A stretch of DNA of 64,000 bases from Streptomyces griseocarneus (GCA_003674045.1 PENC01000001.1:682001-746000); one strand, 5' to 3'; counted from the first letter of the stretch, positions 43,088-51,783 are shown. Numbers and translations: made by a program. Notes: a model not told the origin generated them from the sequence alone.

Positions 43088-43664
43088 GGGGTGTCTCCGA
43101 GGTCGCGGGGCAGGGGTGCGGCTCGCACGTCGGGTGTGCCGGAGGGCGACGCTGCTGGGCGCAAACGACCAGAAGTCAAACGCTGTCGGTCGACTACGGT
43201 CAAGTACGCCCATGGCACGCAGCGTTAACAACGCATTACGAGGAACGGTTTTCAGCCTTCTCCCCGCGTCCGCGCGCCGTGCGCCTCAGCCGGGGCGAAT
43301 TGGTCCGGGCCGGACCGCAGCCGGAAGCCAAGGAAGCATTATCGGAGTAATTCACTCACCGGAGTGATGTGCGTACTCGCCCCCTGGTCAAGGTTGACGC
43401 CTTGCGCTTCCCTGACACTGGCTTGCCGATATGGAGGCGCCCGTTCGGCGAGGAACGTGTCAGTTCCGGGGAACTCCGTTGCCGCATCGACGGCAACGCG
43501 ATCGCAAGGCGCACTCGGCCTTCGCATGTGTCTTCTTCGCTCCCTTCCTCTTCCTCTTCTCCTTTCCCTTCCCGCGTGCCGGTGGGGTCCGCTCCGATGC
43601 GTCGACCGCGCCCGATGCCCCGCACATCGCACTCCCTCCATTCGCTTCACGAGGAGGCAGAACA
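43088..43664. other. 577-bp divergent intergenic region
   Basis: Between the WS/DGAT and papain-like protease genes. A dyad TCACTC-ACCG-GAGTGA lies at 43352-43367, and an AT-richer patch with GTTAACAACGCATTACG lies at about 43225-43245. Several short frames run through but show no protein-like composition. The dyad is a candidate operator. Confidence 0.4.
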
Positions 43665-44234
43665 ATGAGCAGAAACAGGCTCGCAACCACCATGACCGCC
43701 CTGGCACTTTCCGTGTCGGGGTGGACGGCGGCCGCCGTCGGCACGGCTCACGCCGGCGCCTACGACGACATCACCATGCAGAAGCAGGAGCAGAGCCAGT
43801 GGTGCTGGGACGCCTCGGGCAACACCGTCGCCAGCTGGTGGGGCTACAACTACAGCCAGACCGACTTCTGCAACCTGGCTCACCAGGCCACGGGCGTCAG
43901 CTGCGCCAACCAGCCCGCGACCCCCGTCGACGTCGCCGGTGCCTGGAAGGGCATGGGCTTCGCCAACACCGGCACTCTCCAGTACAGCGCGGCCTCGTTC
44001 ACCCAGACCCGCACCGAGGTCGACGCCTCACGTCCTTTCCTGGCGCGCATCGGCTGGAAGTCCGGCGGCGGGCACTTCAACGTCATCTACGGCTACGACG
44101 AGACGAACAACACCATCGCCGTCGCCGATCCCTGGCCCGCCACCCAGACCTACACCTGGTGGAACTACAACGACTACGTGAGCAACAGCTCGTTCAACTG
44201 GACCCACACCCAAATCGGCATCTCGGCCACCTGA
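43665..44234 (+). CDS. Secreted papain-like cysteine protease (C39-like)
   Basis: 189 residues with a signal peptide (ending VGTAHA at about residue 30). The catalytic residues are visible: Cys47 in QSQWCWDASG (with the oxyanion Gln), His137 in GGGHFNVIYGY and Asp155 in VADPW. This is the pattern of the papain-like family that includes AvrRpt2-type and C39 peptidases. GAGGAGG precedes the ATG by 7 bp. It is transcribed with the membrane-anchored protein 11 bp downstream, which may be substrate, anchor or inhibitor. Confidence 0.86.
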   Translation: MSRNRLATTMTALALSVSGWTAAAVGTAHAGAYDDITMQKQEQSQWCWDASGNTVASWWGYNYSQTDFCNLAHQATGVSCANQPATPVDVAGAWKGMGFANTGTLQYSAASFTQTRTEVDASRPFLARIGWKSGGGHFNVIYGYDETNNTIAVADPWPATQTYTWWNYNDYVSNSSFNWTHTQIGISAT

Positions 44235-44245
44235 GGCAGGCAATC

Positions 44246-45112
44246 ATGTCCATCAGGAGAAAGTCATCGGCGCCGAGCTCGCATCGGCGTACCCGCCGCC
44301 CCCTCGGTCTCGCGTTCACCGCGACGGCCCTGCTGTCCGCCGTGACCGTGCTCCCGGCCCACGCCGTCGCGGGCCCGCCCGACATCCCGGATCTCCAGAA
44401 CGCGGTGGACACGCTGAAATCGACCGACGTCCACAATGCCGTCTGCCGCTTCCTCAGCGTCCCCGTTCCCCAGGGCGGCCAGGGGAAGCCAAAGCCCATT
44501 CCCACCACGGCCGATCCGTGCGCGGGCCAACCGTCCGTCACCGTGGGGCAGACCCCGCTGGCCGTGTTCGAGATCACCTCGGACTTCGTGTCCGGCAAGG
44601 TCCTGCCCACAGCGGCCACGGCCCTCCAGCTCTCCTATGTGGCCGCACCGGTCAAGACCGACAGCACGCGCAGCGCCACGGTCCTGCTCGGCGCCACCCA
44701 GAGCGGCGGCTGGCACTTGGCCGCCGTACGCGAGAGCGACAGCGACGCCGGCTACGCGGGCAAGGGCACGACGGCGGCTCCGGTGTTCTCCGAGCCACAG
44801 CTCCACGCCTGGTACCAGCTGACGCTCGACCAGGTCACACCGCTCAACGACGCCGCCAAGAGCGGCCTCGGCGGCAAGTCGTCGGTGTCCCTCGCCGATT
44901 ACCAGAACCTGGTGAAGGGCCGGTACGCCGACAAGATGGCGGGCTCCGACTACGCCACGAAGGGCTTCTCCAGCGGCTACCAGCCCACCACCGGCCCGTC
45001 GTCGCACCCCTCGTCCCCGACCCCGGCGATCCTCGGCGGCTCCGGCGCCGCGGTCGCGCTCGCCGGGGGCCTCCTCGCCCTCCGCCGGCGCAGGCGAGCG
45101 ACGTCGTCCTGA
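44246..45112 (+). CDS. Exported, C-terminally membrane-anchored protein
   Basis: 288 residues, not recognised by family. It has a Sec signal (RRPLGLAFTATALLSAVTVL, cleavage near AHA) and ends in a Ser/Pro/Thr linker, a hydrophobic helix (ILGGSGAAVALAGGLLAL) and RRRRRA. This resembles a sortase-type tail but lacks an LPxTG or LAxTG motif. The mature domain has two cysteines (in NAVCRFL and TADPCAG) that may form a disulfide. The gene overlaps the transcript of the papain-like protease, suggesting joint function at the cell surface. Confidence 0.72.
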   Translation: MSIRRKSSAPSSHRRTRRPLGLAFTATALLSAVTVLPAHAVAGPPDIPDLQNAVDTLKSTDVHNAVCRFLSVPVPQGGQGKPKPIPTTADPCAGQPSVTVGQTPLAVFEITSDFVSGKVLPTAATALQLSYVAAPVKTDSTRSATVLLGATQSGGWHLAAVRESDSDAGYAGKGTTAAPVFSEPQLHAWYQLTLDQVTPLNDAAKSGLGGKSSVSLADYQNLVKGRYADKMAGSDYATKGFSSGYQPTTGPSSHPSSPTPAILGGSGAAVALAGGLLALRRRRRATSS

Positions 45113-45120
45113 AGCCGGTC

Positions 45121-45146
45121 CGGGCCACCGCTCTGGCGGTGGCCCG
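45121..45146 (+). terminator. Hairpin terminator after the surface-protein gene
   Basis: Perfect 11-base arms (CGGGCCACCGC and its complement) with a 4-base loop (TCTG), 8 bp after the stop codon. Confidence 0.8.
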
Positions 45147-45166
45147 CACCGCGCCCGAAGCAGGCC

Positions 45167-45237
45167 ACCGCCGTATCGGTCCCTCACGTGGGTGTTCGGC
45201 GTCTCGGCATGGCGAGGAGGATCGTGACCAGGGCGAG
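45167..45237. repeat. Truncated copy of the MFS 3' end (direct repeat, left)
   Basis: About 71 bp match 46804-46874 with six mismatches by hand alignment, in the same orientation. The right copy is the 3' end of the MFS transporter gene and its downstream flank, so this left copy is a detached gene fragment. Confidence 0.8.
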
Positions 45238-45355
45238 GATGCCGCCGCTGGCGGAGGGACTTTCCTGTTCCGGAAAGGATCAGTCCTTGACCGTGCCGTG
45301 ACCGCCCCGGGAGCATCGACACCACGGACGCACCACCGATGCGAGGGGGCTGGGG

Positions 45356-45562
45356 ATGCTGCGGAAGCTGTCGGGTGACCCGGACTGCAAGAACGGTACG
45401 TGCCCGACCTTGTGGGCGACGGAGGACGCGGCAAGTTATGTGGTTCAGGGGTATGCCGTCACCGACCCCGAACGGCTGGCACAGCTCGCCTTGCCCGAAG
45501 GGGAAACCGCCGTTCTGGTTCCGGCCGTTGTCCTGGAGGAGTACTTCCGTGCTCAACGGTGA
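45356..45562 (+). CDS. Small hypothetical protein of the DUF6879/XRE cassette
   Basis: 68 residues. DPDCKNGTCPTLWATED and PEGETAVLVPAVVLEEYF are typical of a small actinobacterial family that sits immediately before DUF6879 genes. The two cysteines are conserved. GAGGGGGCTGGGG precedes the ATG. It overlaps the DUF6879 gene by 14 bp. Biochemical role unknown. Confidence 0.78.
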   Translation: MLRKLSGDPDCKNGTCPTLWATEDAASYVVQGYAVTDPERLAQLALPEGETAVLVPAVVLEEYFRAQR

Positions 45563-46058
45563 GAATTTCGGCCGACTGTTCGATAGCTTCGAGCGTTCAG
45601 CGTTCCGGCTGGAGACCCTTGCCGCCTATGACGTCGAGGACGAGCGGGAAGAGTTCGAAGCCTTCCTGGCAGGCGAGCCGATGCCGCCGGAGTGGCATGA
45701 CAACCCGTGGGTGCGGTCCATGACCGACCGCGGGAAGTCCGTGTCCCGTGTGCACGCCCTTCGGTCGCCGCTCACCGACTACCTCCGCTATGAGCTGTCG
45801 GCATATCCCGGGAACATCACGGCCGGAGAGTCCATCGGGATCATCGACCTGTCGGAGAAGGAGGTATCCGGACTCCCGGATCACGACTTCTGGCTGTTCG
45901 ACGACGCCGATGTCTACCGCATGCACTACACGGAGGGCGGGCGATTCGTGGGAGCCGAGCTCCTGCCGCCAGGCCGGCTCGCCGAGTATCGGCGGTACCG
46001 GGACATCGCCTCGGCTCACGCCGTTCCGTTCACGGAGTACTGGAGCACGCACCACTGA
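45549..46058 (+). CDS. DUF6879 family protein
   Basis: 169 residues, GTG start with GGAGGA upstream. The pattern FGRLFDSFERSAFRLETL through DFWLFDDADVYRMHY and ASAHAVPFTEYW is characteristic of DUF6879. The family sits in conserved Streptomyces cassettes with a small protein and an XRE regulator. It is full length here, while the following regulator is broken. Confidence 0.82.
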   Translation: MLNGENFGRLFDSFERSAFRLETLAAYDVEDEREEFEAFLAGEPMPPEWHDNPWVRSMTDRGKSVSRVHALRSPLTDYLRYELSAYPGNITAGESIGIIDLSEKEVSGLPDHDFWLFDDADVYRMHYTEGGRFVGAELLPPGRLAEYRRYRDIASAHAVPFTEYWSTHH

Positions 46059-46303
46059 GTCGGCGCACGGAACTGGGAACTGCTCTGCGGGCGCTCAGGA
46101 CGGCATCGGGACTCACCGGTGAGACTGTCGCCCGCAGGGCAGCCATGTCCGCGGGGAAGCTCTCGAAGATCGAGACAGGCAAGGTCCTGCCCAGCGTCAC
46201 CGACACCGACCTGATAAGGATGTGGTCGATCGGTACCGTGAGACCGTGGCGGTGTTCCCCACTTCTGATGTGCCGCCGATCCAGACGGCGCACTGGCTGG
46301 TGA
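46055..46303 (+). pseudogene. XRE regulator remnant with lost start codon
   Basis: The frame LSRRTELGTALRALRTASG, with AMSAGKLSKIETGKVLPSV, is the helix-turn-helix of a cassette XRE regulator. The codon overlapping the DUF6879 stop is CTG where the usual arrangement has ATGA, and no ATG, GTG or TTG is in frame upstream. After VLPSVTDTDLI the homology ends, and the whole DUF5753 sensor domain (about 200 residues) is missing. It is best read as a decayed gene. Confidence 0.75.
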
Positions 46304-46593
46304 AACCGCCCTCGATGATCCGGGGGACATGGCAGGAGCCCAAGGACGCCGGTACATGGCTCGGCCTCCAGCTCGCCGAGTTCGCTCCCCGGTTCGCCTC
46401 CGAGGGAGATCGGGAGGCGACCAGGCTGGTTCTTCTGGTGAAGGCCGCAGTGGAACGGCTCATGTGGGGAGGCGACGTCTCACTCGGCCACTACCTCAGC
46501 GGCACTGTCTTCCACTCGGTCGCCCTCGTGACGTGCTCCCCCAACCGAGCCGATCCCGATCTCCCCTGTCCCGCCCGAAATGCCGACGCATAG
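46222..46593 (+). CDS. Hypothetical protein, probably 5'-truncated
   Basis: Up to 123 residues from the GTG at 46222. The core (WQEPKDAGTWLGLQLAEFAP, TRLVLLVKAAVERLMWGG, HYLSGTVFHSVALVTCSPNR) looks like a genuine protein family seen next to XRE/DUF6879 cassettes. The first residues overlap, in another frame, the end of the XRE remnant, so a deletion probably joined the two genes and removed the native start. Activity unknown. Confidence 0.55.
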   Translation: MVDRYRETVAVFPTSDVPPIQTAHWLVKPPSMIRGTWQEPKDAGTWLGLQLAEFAPRFASEGDREATRLVLLVKAAVERLMWGGDVSLGHYLSGTVFHSVALVTCSPNRADPDLPCPARNADA

Positions 46594-46604
46594 GCAGATG
46601 CCGA

Positions 46605-46624
46605 GCCCCGGCCAAGGCCGGGGC
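46605..46624 (+). terminator. Hairpin terminator
   Basis: GCCCCGGCC-AA-GGCCGGGGC, 11 bp after the stop of the truncated hypothetical gene. Confidence 0.75.
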
Positions 46625-46803
46625 AGGCACAAGTCGCCGTCAGAGGACTGAGCCCACCAGGCTCACCAAGCCGGCGACAGCGAGCCCCAGGGCATCGCCG
46701 AGGCTGCGGAGAAGGCCATCAACGAGAAGCATGAACCCGCCTTTCACGAACCACAACTGACGGCTCCACGCTTCCCCTCCGACGCCCCCGCAACCCCACG
46801 GGA

Positions 46804-46874
46804 ACCGCCGTATCGATCCCTCACTCGCGTGTTCGGCGTCTCGGCATGGCGAGGAGGATCGTGGCCAGGGTGAG
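46804..46874. repeat. Direct repeat, right copy (overlaps MFS 3' end)
   Basis: Partner of 45167-45237. Its right part is the coding 3' end of the MFS gene. The two copies bracket the DUF6879/XRE cassette. Confidence 0.8.
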
Positions 46875-48242
46875 GGCGGCCGCGAGCCAGGTGATGGTGT
46901 GGAACGCGTCGGCGAGCACCTGGGCCGTCTCGGGGGAGTCGCCCGCTGTCAGTGGGGTCGACGACGTGCCGTCCGGGAGGAGCAGACGGTACGTCACCGT
47001 GGTGACCGTGCCGAAGACGGCGATGCCCAGGCCGGCTCCGACCTCGTAGGAGACGGATTCGATCCCCGCTGCCGCGCCCGCCTGTTCGGAGGGCGCGGTG
47101 ACCATGATGAGGTTCGAGGCGACCGTCTGGACCAGGCCCTGGCCGAGGCCGATCAGCGCCAGGCCGAGCGGGAGCAGGGTGCCGGACGCGACCAGGGCGT
47201 ACCCCGCCGCGGCGAGCAACAGGCCCGCGGGCACGCCGGAACGCGGTCCCGTGCGGGAGACGACCGGCCCGCCCACCAGCCCCGCCACCACCGCGGCCAC
47301 GGGCATCGGCAGCAGGTGCAGCGCGGCGTCCGCGGCCGAGAACCCCTTGGCGAACTGGAGGTACTGCACCAGTTGCAGCTCGAACCCGACCATCACCAGC
47401 ACCGGCAGCACCGAGGCCACCACCCCCGCGCGCAGCAGGGGCAGCCGGAACAGGGAGAGATCCAGCATCGGGTGCTTCGCCCGCTGCTGCCGCCGTACGA
47501 ACAGGGCCAGCGCGGTGATGCCCAGCGCGCCCGGCAGCAGCACCTCCGCCGGTCCGACGCCGTCGTGGGTGACGGCGATGATGGCGTAGGCGGTGCCCAG
47601 CAGTCCGACCATCGAGAGGACCGGCGACGTGGCCTCCCAGGGCTGCCGTTCGGCCTCCGCCTCGTTGCGGAGGAGCAGGGCCACGGCGGGCATGGCCACC
47701 GCCACCACCGGCAGGTTGACCAGGAACGTCGAGCCCCACCAGAAGTGATGGAGCAGGAAGCCGCCCGCCACCGGCCCCAGCGCCGACGCGCCCGCCGCGA
47801 CCGCGCTCCACGCCCCGATGGCCACCGCGTGGTCATGGCCGCTGTCGAAGGTCTGCCGGATGAGCGCCAGCGTGGCCGGGATGATCATCGCCGAGCCGAC
47901 CGCCAGCACGGCCCGGGACCCGATCAGGGCCAGTGGCCCCGACGCGGTCGCGCACAGCGCCGAGGCCGCGCCGAACACCGCCAGCCCGGCCATCAGCAGC
48001 CGTTTGTGTCCGATGCGGTCGCCCAACGGCCCGGTGACCAGCACCAGCCCCACCATCAGGAGCGAGTAAACGTCCACGATCCACAGCAGTTCGGTCGGGG
48101 ACGCGTGCAACTCGTCGGCCAGGGTGGGCACGGCGATGGTGAGGATGGTGACGTCGATGGCGGCGGGCAGGAAGCACAACAGCACCACGGCCAGCACCAG
48201 CCAGCGTCGTGCCGTGGAGACGGCGGGCAGCGTACTGGTCAC
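46821..48242 (-). CDS. MFS drug-exporter-type transporter (DHA2, 14 TM)
   Basis: 473 residues with about fourteen membrane segments. The motif GPLGDRIGHKRLLM (motif A) and the antiporter motif C-like GPVAGGFLLHH identify the DHA2 family of proton-driven exporters. Last gene of the five-gene leftward operon. Its GTG overlaps the ATP-grasp stop by 4 bp. It is the likely exporter or self-resistance pump for the cluster's product. The frame extends upstream, but the coupled GTG at 48242 is the evident start. Confidence 0.88.
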   Translation of the reverse strand: MTSTLPAVSTARRWLVLAVVLLCFLPAAIDVTILTIAVPTLADELHASPTELLWIVDVYSLLMVGLVLVTGPLGDRIGHKRLLMAGLAVFGAASALCATASGPLALIGSRAVLAVGSAMIIPATLALIRQTFDSGHDHAVAIGAWSAVAAGASALGPVAGGFLLHHFWWGSTFLVNLPVVAVAMPAVALLLRNEAEAERQPWEATSPVLSMVGLLGTAYAIIAVTHDGVGPAEVLLPGALGITALALFVRRQQRAKHPMLDLSLFRLPLLRAGVVASVLPVLVMVGFELQLVQYLQFAKGFSAADAALHLLPMPVAAVVAGLVGGPVVSRTGPRSGVPAGLLLAAAGYALVASGTLLPLGLALIGLGQGLVQTVASNLIMVTAPSEQAGAAAGIESVSYEVGAGLGIAVFGTVTTVTYRLLLPDGTSSTPLTAGDSPETAQVLADAFHTITWLAAALTLATILLAMPRRRTRE

Positions 48243-49534
48243 AGGTCGGGACCCAGAGCCACTCTGGCCTTGACTATCAGATCGTGCAGCTCTGCCAAGC
48301 TCGGTGCGAAGAACATGCAGCTCAGTCTTCCAGTGTGCAGATCGGTGAGCTCGGTCGGGACCACCCCGCGGTCCGCGTGCCGGGGCGAGGCCACGAGTTG
48401 CCCGAGCAGCCGCAGCACCTCCTCCAGCTCCAGCCCGTCCGGGAGCCCGTAGAAATCGTAGTTGCCGATCGCGTGAGTGGTGAGGTAGCCGGGACCGATG
48501 AGCTGGTCGCCGAACTCGTGGACGTGGGTCGACCCGGTGCGGCGGGCGTTGAGGTCGTGCATGTGGACGACGCCGTCGCGGGCGATCGCGTCGATGCCGA
48601 AGTGCCCGCGGTAGCCGCGCCGTTGCATCTCCTCGGCCAGCCGCTGCCCGCCCTCGGTCAGCGGCCCGTACCACCACTCGTCCTTGAGCTCCCGCGCGGT
48701 GACGTTGCCGCGCAGGTGGGTCTCTCCCTCGAAGAGCATGTCGGTCGTGTAGCAGAGGTGGGGCCGGCCGTTCTCGGGCACCATGTACTCCACCGAAGGG
48801 AACGCGATGTCCCCCTCGACGAACTCCTCGACCACCACCGCGTCCTCGCCGTAGAACGGGCTGGCGGCCAGGCGTTCGTCGATGTCGTCGGCGCCGGGCC
48901 GGAAGATCAGCAGGCCGATGCTCGCCTCGCCCCGGTCCGCCTTGACGATGCAGGGCCTTCCCGTCGCGAGCATCTTCCGCACCGCCGCCGGAATCTCCTC
49001 GGGCCCGGCGCAGTGCACACCGTCCGGGACGCGGCAGGGCCCGTCGGCCATGCCGAGGTCGGTGGCCAGATCACGCAGGCCGGTCTTGGTGTCGAACCGG
49101 TCGCGCAGCTCCTGCCGCGGCGTGCTCTCCGGCAGCTCGACCTCGATGCCGTGTCCGGTCCGCAGGGCCTCGGCGAACCGCCACAGGTCGGCGGTGGTGG
49201 TGTGCGGGATCAGCCGGATCCTGCGCCCCGGCCCCGCGTAGGCGGCCACGGCGGCCATCACCTCGGGGTCGGCGAGCGCGTCGGCGAACAGCGAACCGGT
49301 CCTCCCGGCCGGGCTGAGGTTCACCACGCCGTCGAGCTCCAGGAACTCCCGCTGCCAGTCCAGGTCGGCGATCGGCTCGTAGGTGATGATCATCTTGGGC
49401 AGCGGTCCCCAGAACAGCGCCTGGTCCTGCTGGGCGTAGCACTCCGACAGCAGCTCGTCGACGCCGTCGGCGCGCACGGCGAAGTCCCGCAGGGTGTCGA
49501 CGGCGTTGCTCACACAGACGGTGGGTACGGTCAT
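48239..49534 (-). CDS. ATP-grasp ligase, PGM1-related
   Basis: 431 residues. A pre-ATP-grasp domain (residues about 1-170) is followed by the ATP-grasp core: RPCIVKADRGEASIGLLIF (lysine and glycine-rich loop), VVVEEFVEGDIAF (adenine-binding strand) and MHDLNARRTGSTHVHEFG (metal-binding Glu/Asn replaced partly by Asp and Asn). Such ligases join a carboxylate, via acyl phosphate, to an amine. PGM1 of pheganomycin makes peptides this way. The ATG overlaps the creatininase-like stop by 4 bp. It probably forms the key amide of the cluster's product. Confidence 0.82.
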   Translation of the reverse strand: MTVPTVCVSNAVDTLRDFAVRADGVDELLSECYAQQDQALFWGPLPKMIITYEPIADLDWQREFLELDGVVNLSPAGRTGSLFADALADPEVMAAVAAYAGPGRRIRLIPHTTTADLWRFAEALRTGHGIEVELPESTPRQELRDRFDTKTGLRDLATDLGMADGPCRVPDGVHCAGPEEIPAAVRKMLATGRPCIVKADRGEASIGLLIFRPGADDIDERLAASPFYGEDAVVVEEFVEGDIAFPSVEYMVPENGRPHLCYTTDMLFEGETHLRGNVTARELKDEWWYGPLTEGGQRLAEEMQRRGYRGHFGIDAIARDGVVHMHDLNARRTGSTHVHEFGDQLIGPGYLTTHAIGNYDFYGLPDGLELEEVLRLLGQLVASPRHADRGVVPTELTDLHTGRLSCMFFAPSLAELHDLIVKARVALGPDL

Positions 49535-50388
49535 GGTTTCTTCTCTCGGTTCTCTCGCGGCAGTGGTCCGCCGTCCCGGTTCTCCCGCAGCAGTCCGCCG
49601 GCCTTGTCCTCCCGGTCCTCCCGCAGCAGTCCGCGGCCCTTGGACACCAGCTCGACCGCGGCGTGGACCACGTGCCAGAACAGCTCCTCGCCCAGCTCGG
49701 CCGTCGCGCCCGAAGTACTGGACAGGACACCCCGGTTGGTCGTGCTCTCCACGTCGACGGGGTGCAGATAGATGCCCGGGCGGGGCGATTCGGTGTGGTC
49801 GGGCCGCTCGGCCGAGACCAGGTCCGGGCGCAGGTAGAGCATCAGGCTCGTCTCGGTGAGCCCCGCGTGCTCGGCGTGCCACCCCGGGAAGTACGGCACC
49901 CGCGCGGCGAGCCAGTCCGTGTCGACCAGGCTCCACCAGCTCAGCGCGATGAACTCCTTGCCCGCGGCCACCGGCCGCCCGCTCACCTCGTCGAGGGCCT
50001 CGAAGAGGAAGGGCTCGTTCTCGAAGTGCCCGTTCATGACCAGGAGCCGGTGCCAGGGCAGGGCGCACAGCGACTGCAGTGTGTCCACCAGGAAGTCCAG
50101 CAGCGACTGGCCTCGCACATGGACCGTTCCGGGGAAGGCCAGTCCGCCGCCGCTCTGCGGCAGCGAGCGCGCCGCGATGGACTGCACCGGCAGGGTGAGC
50201 GCGGTGAGCTCGTAGGCGATCTGCCGGGCGAACGCCTCGGCCAGCACGGTGTCCACGGAGAGCGGCAGGTGCGGGCCGTGCTGTTCGGTGGCGCCGATCG
50301 GCCACACCACCGTCCGGCCGTTCGTCGCCGCCAGGATGTCGGCGCTGCTCAGGTCGCTCAGCTGCGGCCCTGCCGACCGGGGGGTCAC
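49531..50388 (-). CDS. Creatininase-family amidohydrolase
   Basis: 285 residues, GTG start. The metal motif GATEQHGPHLPLSVDT (32-47, with Glu35, His37 and Asp46) and NGHFENEP and HAEHAGLTETSLML complete the dinuclear site. The family opens cyclic amides (creatinine), deformylates FAPy or cleaves peptides (MftE). It overlaps neighbours by 4 bp on both sides. The C-terminal 35 residues are charged and repetitive. Next to DHOD-like and NDT-like genes it may open a pyrimidine-derived ring. Confidence 0.83.
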   Translation of the reverse strand: MTPRSAGPQLSDLSSADILAATNGRTVVWPIGATEQHGPHLPLSVDTVLAEAFARQIAYELTALTLPVQSIAARSLPQSGGGLAFPGTVHVRGQSLLDFLVDTLQSLCALPWHRLLVMNGHFENEPFLFEALDEVSGRPVAAGKEFIALSWWSLVDTDWLAARVPYFPGWHAEHAGLTETSLMLYLRPDLVSAERPDHTESPRPGIYLHPVDVESTTNRGVLSSTSGATAELGEELFWHVVHAAVELVSKGRGLLREDREDKAGGLLRENRDGGPLPRENREKKP

Positions 50389-51257
50389 GACCCCACCTCT
50401 TCGGTCAGACGTGCACGCGCCCCGGGGGCCGACGGCGCATCGGTCTCGGCCACGATCCGGGCGAGCGTGGCGTGCATGTCGGTGTGCAGCGCGCTGTAGA
50501 CCTGCGCCACCACCGCGCCGAGCCGGAGGTAGTCGTGCACGTCCCGGCCCGACTGTACGCCGCCGGTGGCCAGTACGGGGAGCGGGAAGCCCGCTCGGCG
50601 CAGGTTCCACAGCGAGGCCAGCACGAGCGGCTTGATGCCGGGACCGGAGTAGCCGAAGACACCGCCGAGTTCGAGCTCGCCGGTCTCCGGGTCCACTACG
50701 GCGGCGGGCAGGGTGTCGCTGACGGTGACCGCGTCCGCTCCCGCCCGGGCCGCCGCGAACGCCCGGGCGTTCAGCCCCTCGCCGCCGGCCAGCTTGACCG
50801 AGAACGGCAGGCGGGTCGCCGCGCGGACGGCCTCGGTGTAGGACGTCACGCGCTCGGCGGAGTCGTCGAGGCCGGCTTCCTCGTTGAGGCAGGAGATGCC
50901 CAGCTCCAGCGCCCGGCAGCCCGTCGCCTCCACCTGGACGGCCAGTTCGGCGAGTTCCGCCGGGGTGTCGGCGTGCACCGACGCGATGACCGGCAGCCCG
51001 TCGGAGGCCAGGCTGCGCAGGATGCCCAGCCAGTGGCCGACCGACCGCTTGGAATAGGTGGTGCTGTTGATCATTCCGGTGGGCAGCCGGAGGATCCGCT
51101 CGTCCAGGCCGGTGGGCGGGCTGGGGTGGATGGTCTTGGTGACCACCGCGCCCGCGCCGGTGTCCAGCAGTCTGCGGATGTTCCGCTCCTGGTCGGTGAG
51201 CAGGCCGGAGCCGACCACGACCGGATTGGCCAGGTCCAGCCCGAGCACGTGAGTCAC
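50385..51257 (-). CDS. Dihydroorotate-dehydrogenase-like flavoprotein
   Basis: 290 residues, TIM barrel of class 1 DHOD / dihydropyrimidine dehydrogenase type: LANPVVVGSGLL at the start, VTKTIHPSP, ELGISCLNEE, VSDTLPAAVV and the FMN-phosphate motif ATGGVQSGRD. It would redox a C-C double bond next to an amide, as in dihydropyrimidines. It is separate from any pyr operon, so a pathway enzyme is more likely than the housekeeping PyrD. The GTG at 51257 is preferred because GAGGTGG lies 5 bp before it. The GTG at 51266 is the alternative. Confidence 0.8.
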   Translation of the reverse strand: MTHVLGLDLANPVVVGSGLLTDQERNIRRLLDTGAGAVVTKTIHPSPPTGLDERILRLPTGMINSTTYSKRSVGHWLGILRSLASDGLPVIASVHADTPAELAELAVQVEATGCRALELGISCLNEEAGLDDSAERVTSYTEAVRAATRLPFSVKLAGGEGLNARAFAAARAGADAVTVSDTLPAAVVDPETGELELGGVFGYSGPGIKPLVLASLWNLRRAGFPLPVLATGGVQSGRDVHDYLRLGAVVAQVYSALHTDMHATLARIVAETDAPSAPGARARLTEEVGS

Positions 51258-51267
51258 GGCCGCCACC

Positions 51268-51783
51268 TCAGACCGTGGTCCGGGTCCGGGCCAGCGCTCC
51301 GAGCACGCTGTCGATCAGCCGCGACGGGTCCAGGGCGACCTCCTCGGCGGAGAGGAAGGTGGCGACGGCGACCTCGGAGAGTCCCTTCAGCAGGTGGCTG
51401 GCCGACTCGGCGAAGGGCTGGTCGGTGATGCCGACGATGGGACGGCCCAGCGCGCTGGCCCAGCCCAGCTCGATGTGCGTGCCGTCCGTGCGCAGCAGGG
51501 TGCCGTTGTGCACCGGCAGCACCGGCACGAACACGTCGCACTCGCGCATCCACCCGTAGTCGCGCACGGAGACCTGCTCGGGGGTGAACGAGGCGGTGTC
51601 GGCGCCGAAGCGCTCGGCCACGTGCGCGGACAGCACGGTGCCGCCGGCCCGCCGCACCCGGTCGATGGTCTGGCGCACGCTGTCGCGAATCGGTGCCGCC
51701 ATGCCGCCGGGCACCAGGGCGTGCTGGATCGGGCCGCCGACGAACACGGTGACGCCGTTGAGGGCGTCCGGGGAGACACTCAT
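51268..51783 (-). CDS. Nucleoside 2-deoxyribosyltransferase-like protein
   Basis: 171 residues. FVGGPIQHA (14-22) matches the nucleotide-binding loop, and RTDGTHIELGWASALGRP contains Glu105, which aligns with the family's nucleophilic glutamate. CDVFVPVLP is also typical. Besides base exchange, the superfamily includes BlsM and MilB, which release cytosine from CMP in blasticidin and mildiomycin biosynthesis. First gene of the leftward operon, it might supply a free base. AAAGG precedes the ATG. A long divergent region separates it from the ACP operon. Confidence 0.8.
   Translation of the reverse strand: MSVSPDALNGVTVFVGGPIQHALVPGGMAAPIRDSVRQTIDRVRRAGGTVLSAHVAERFGADTASFTPEQVSVRDYGWMRECDVFVPVLPVHNGTLLRTDGTHIELGWASALGRPIVGITDQPFAESASHLLKGLSEVAVATFLSAEEVALDPSRLIDSVLGALARTRTTV

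Noticed and set aside
46055..46303. A functional XRE gene starting at CTG
   Set aside because: CTG starts are very rare, the sensor domain is missing, and the junction with the next gene is out of frame.
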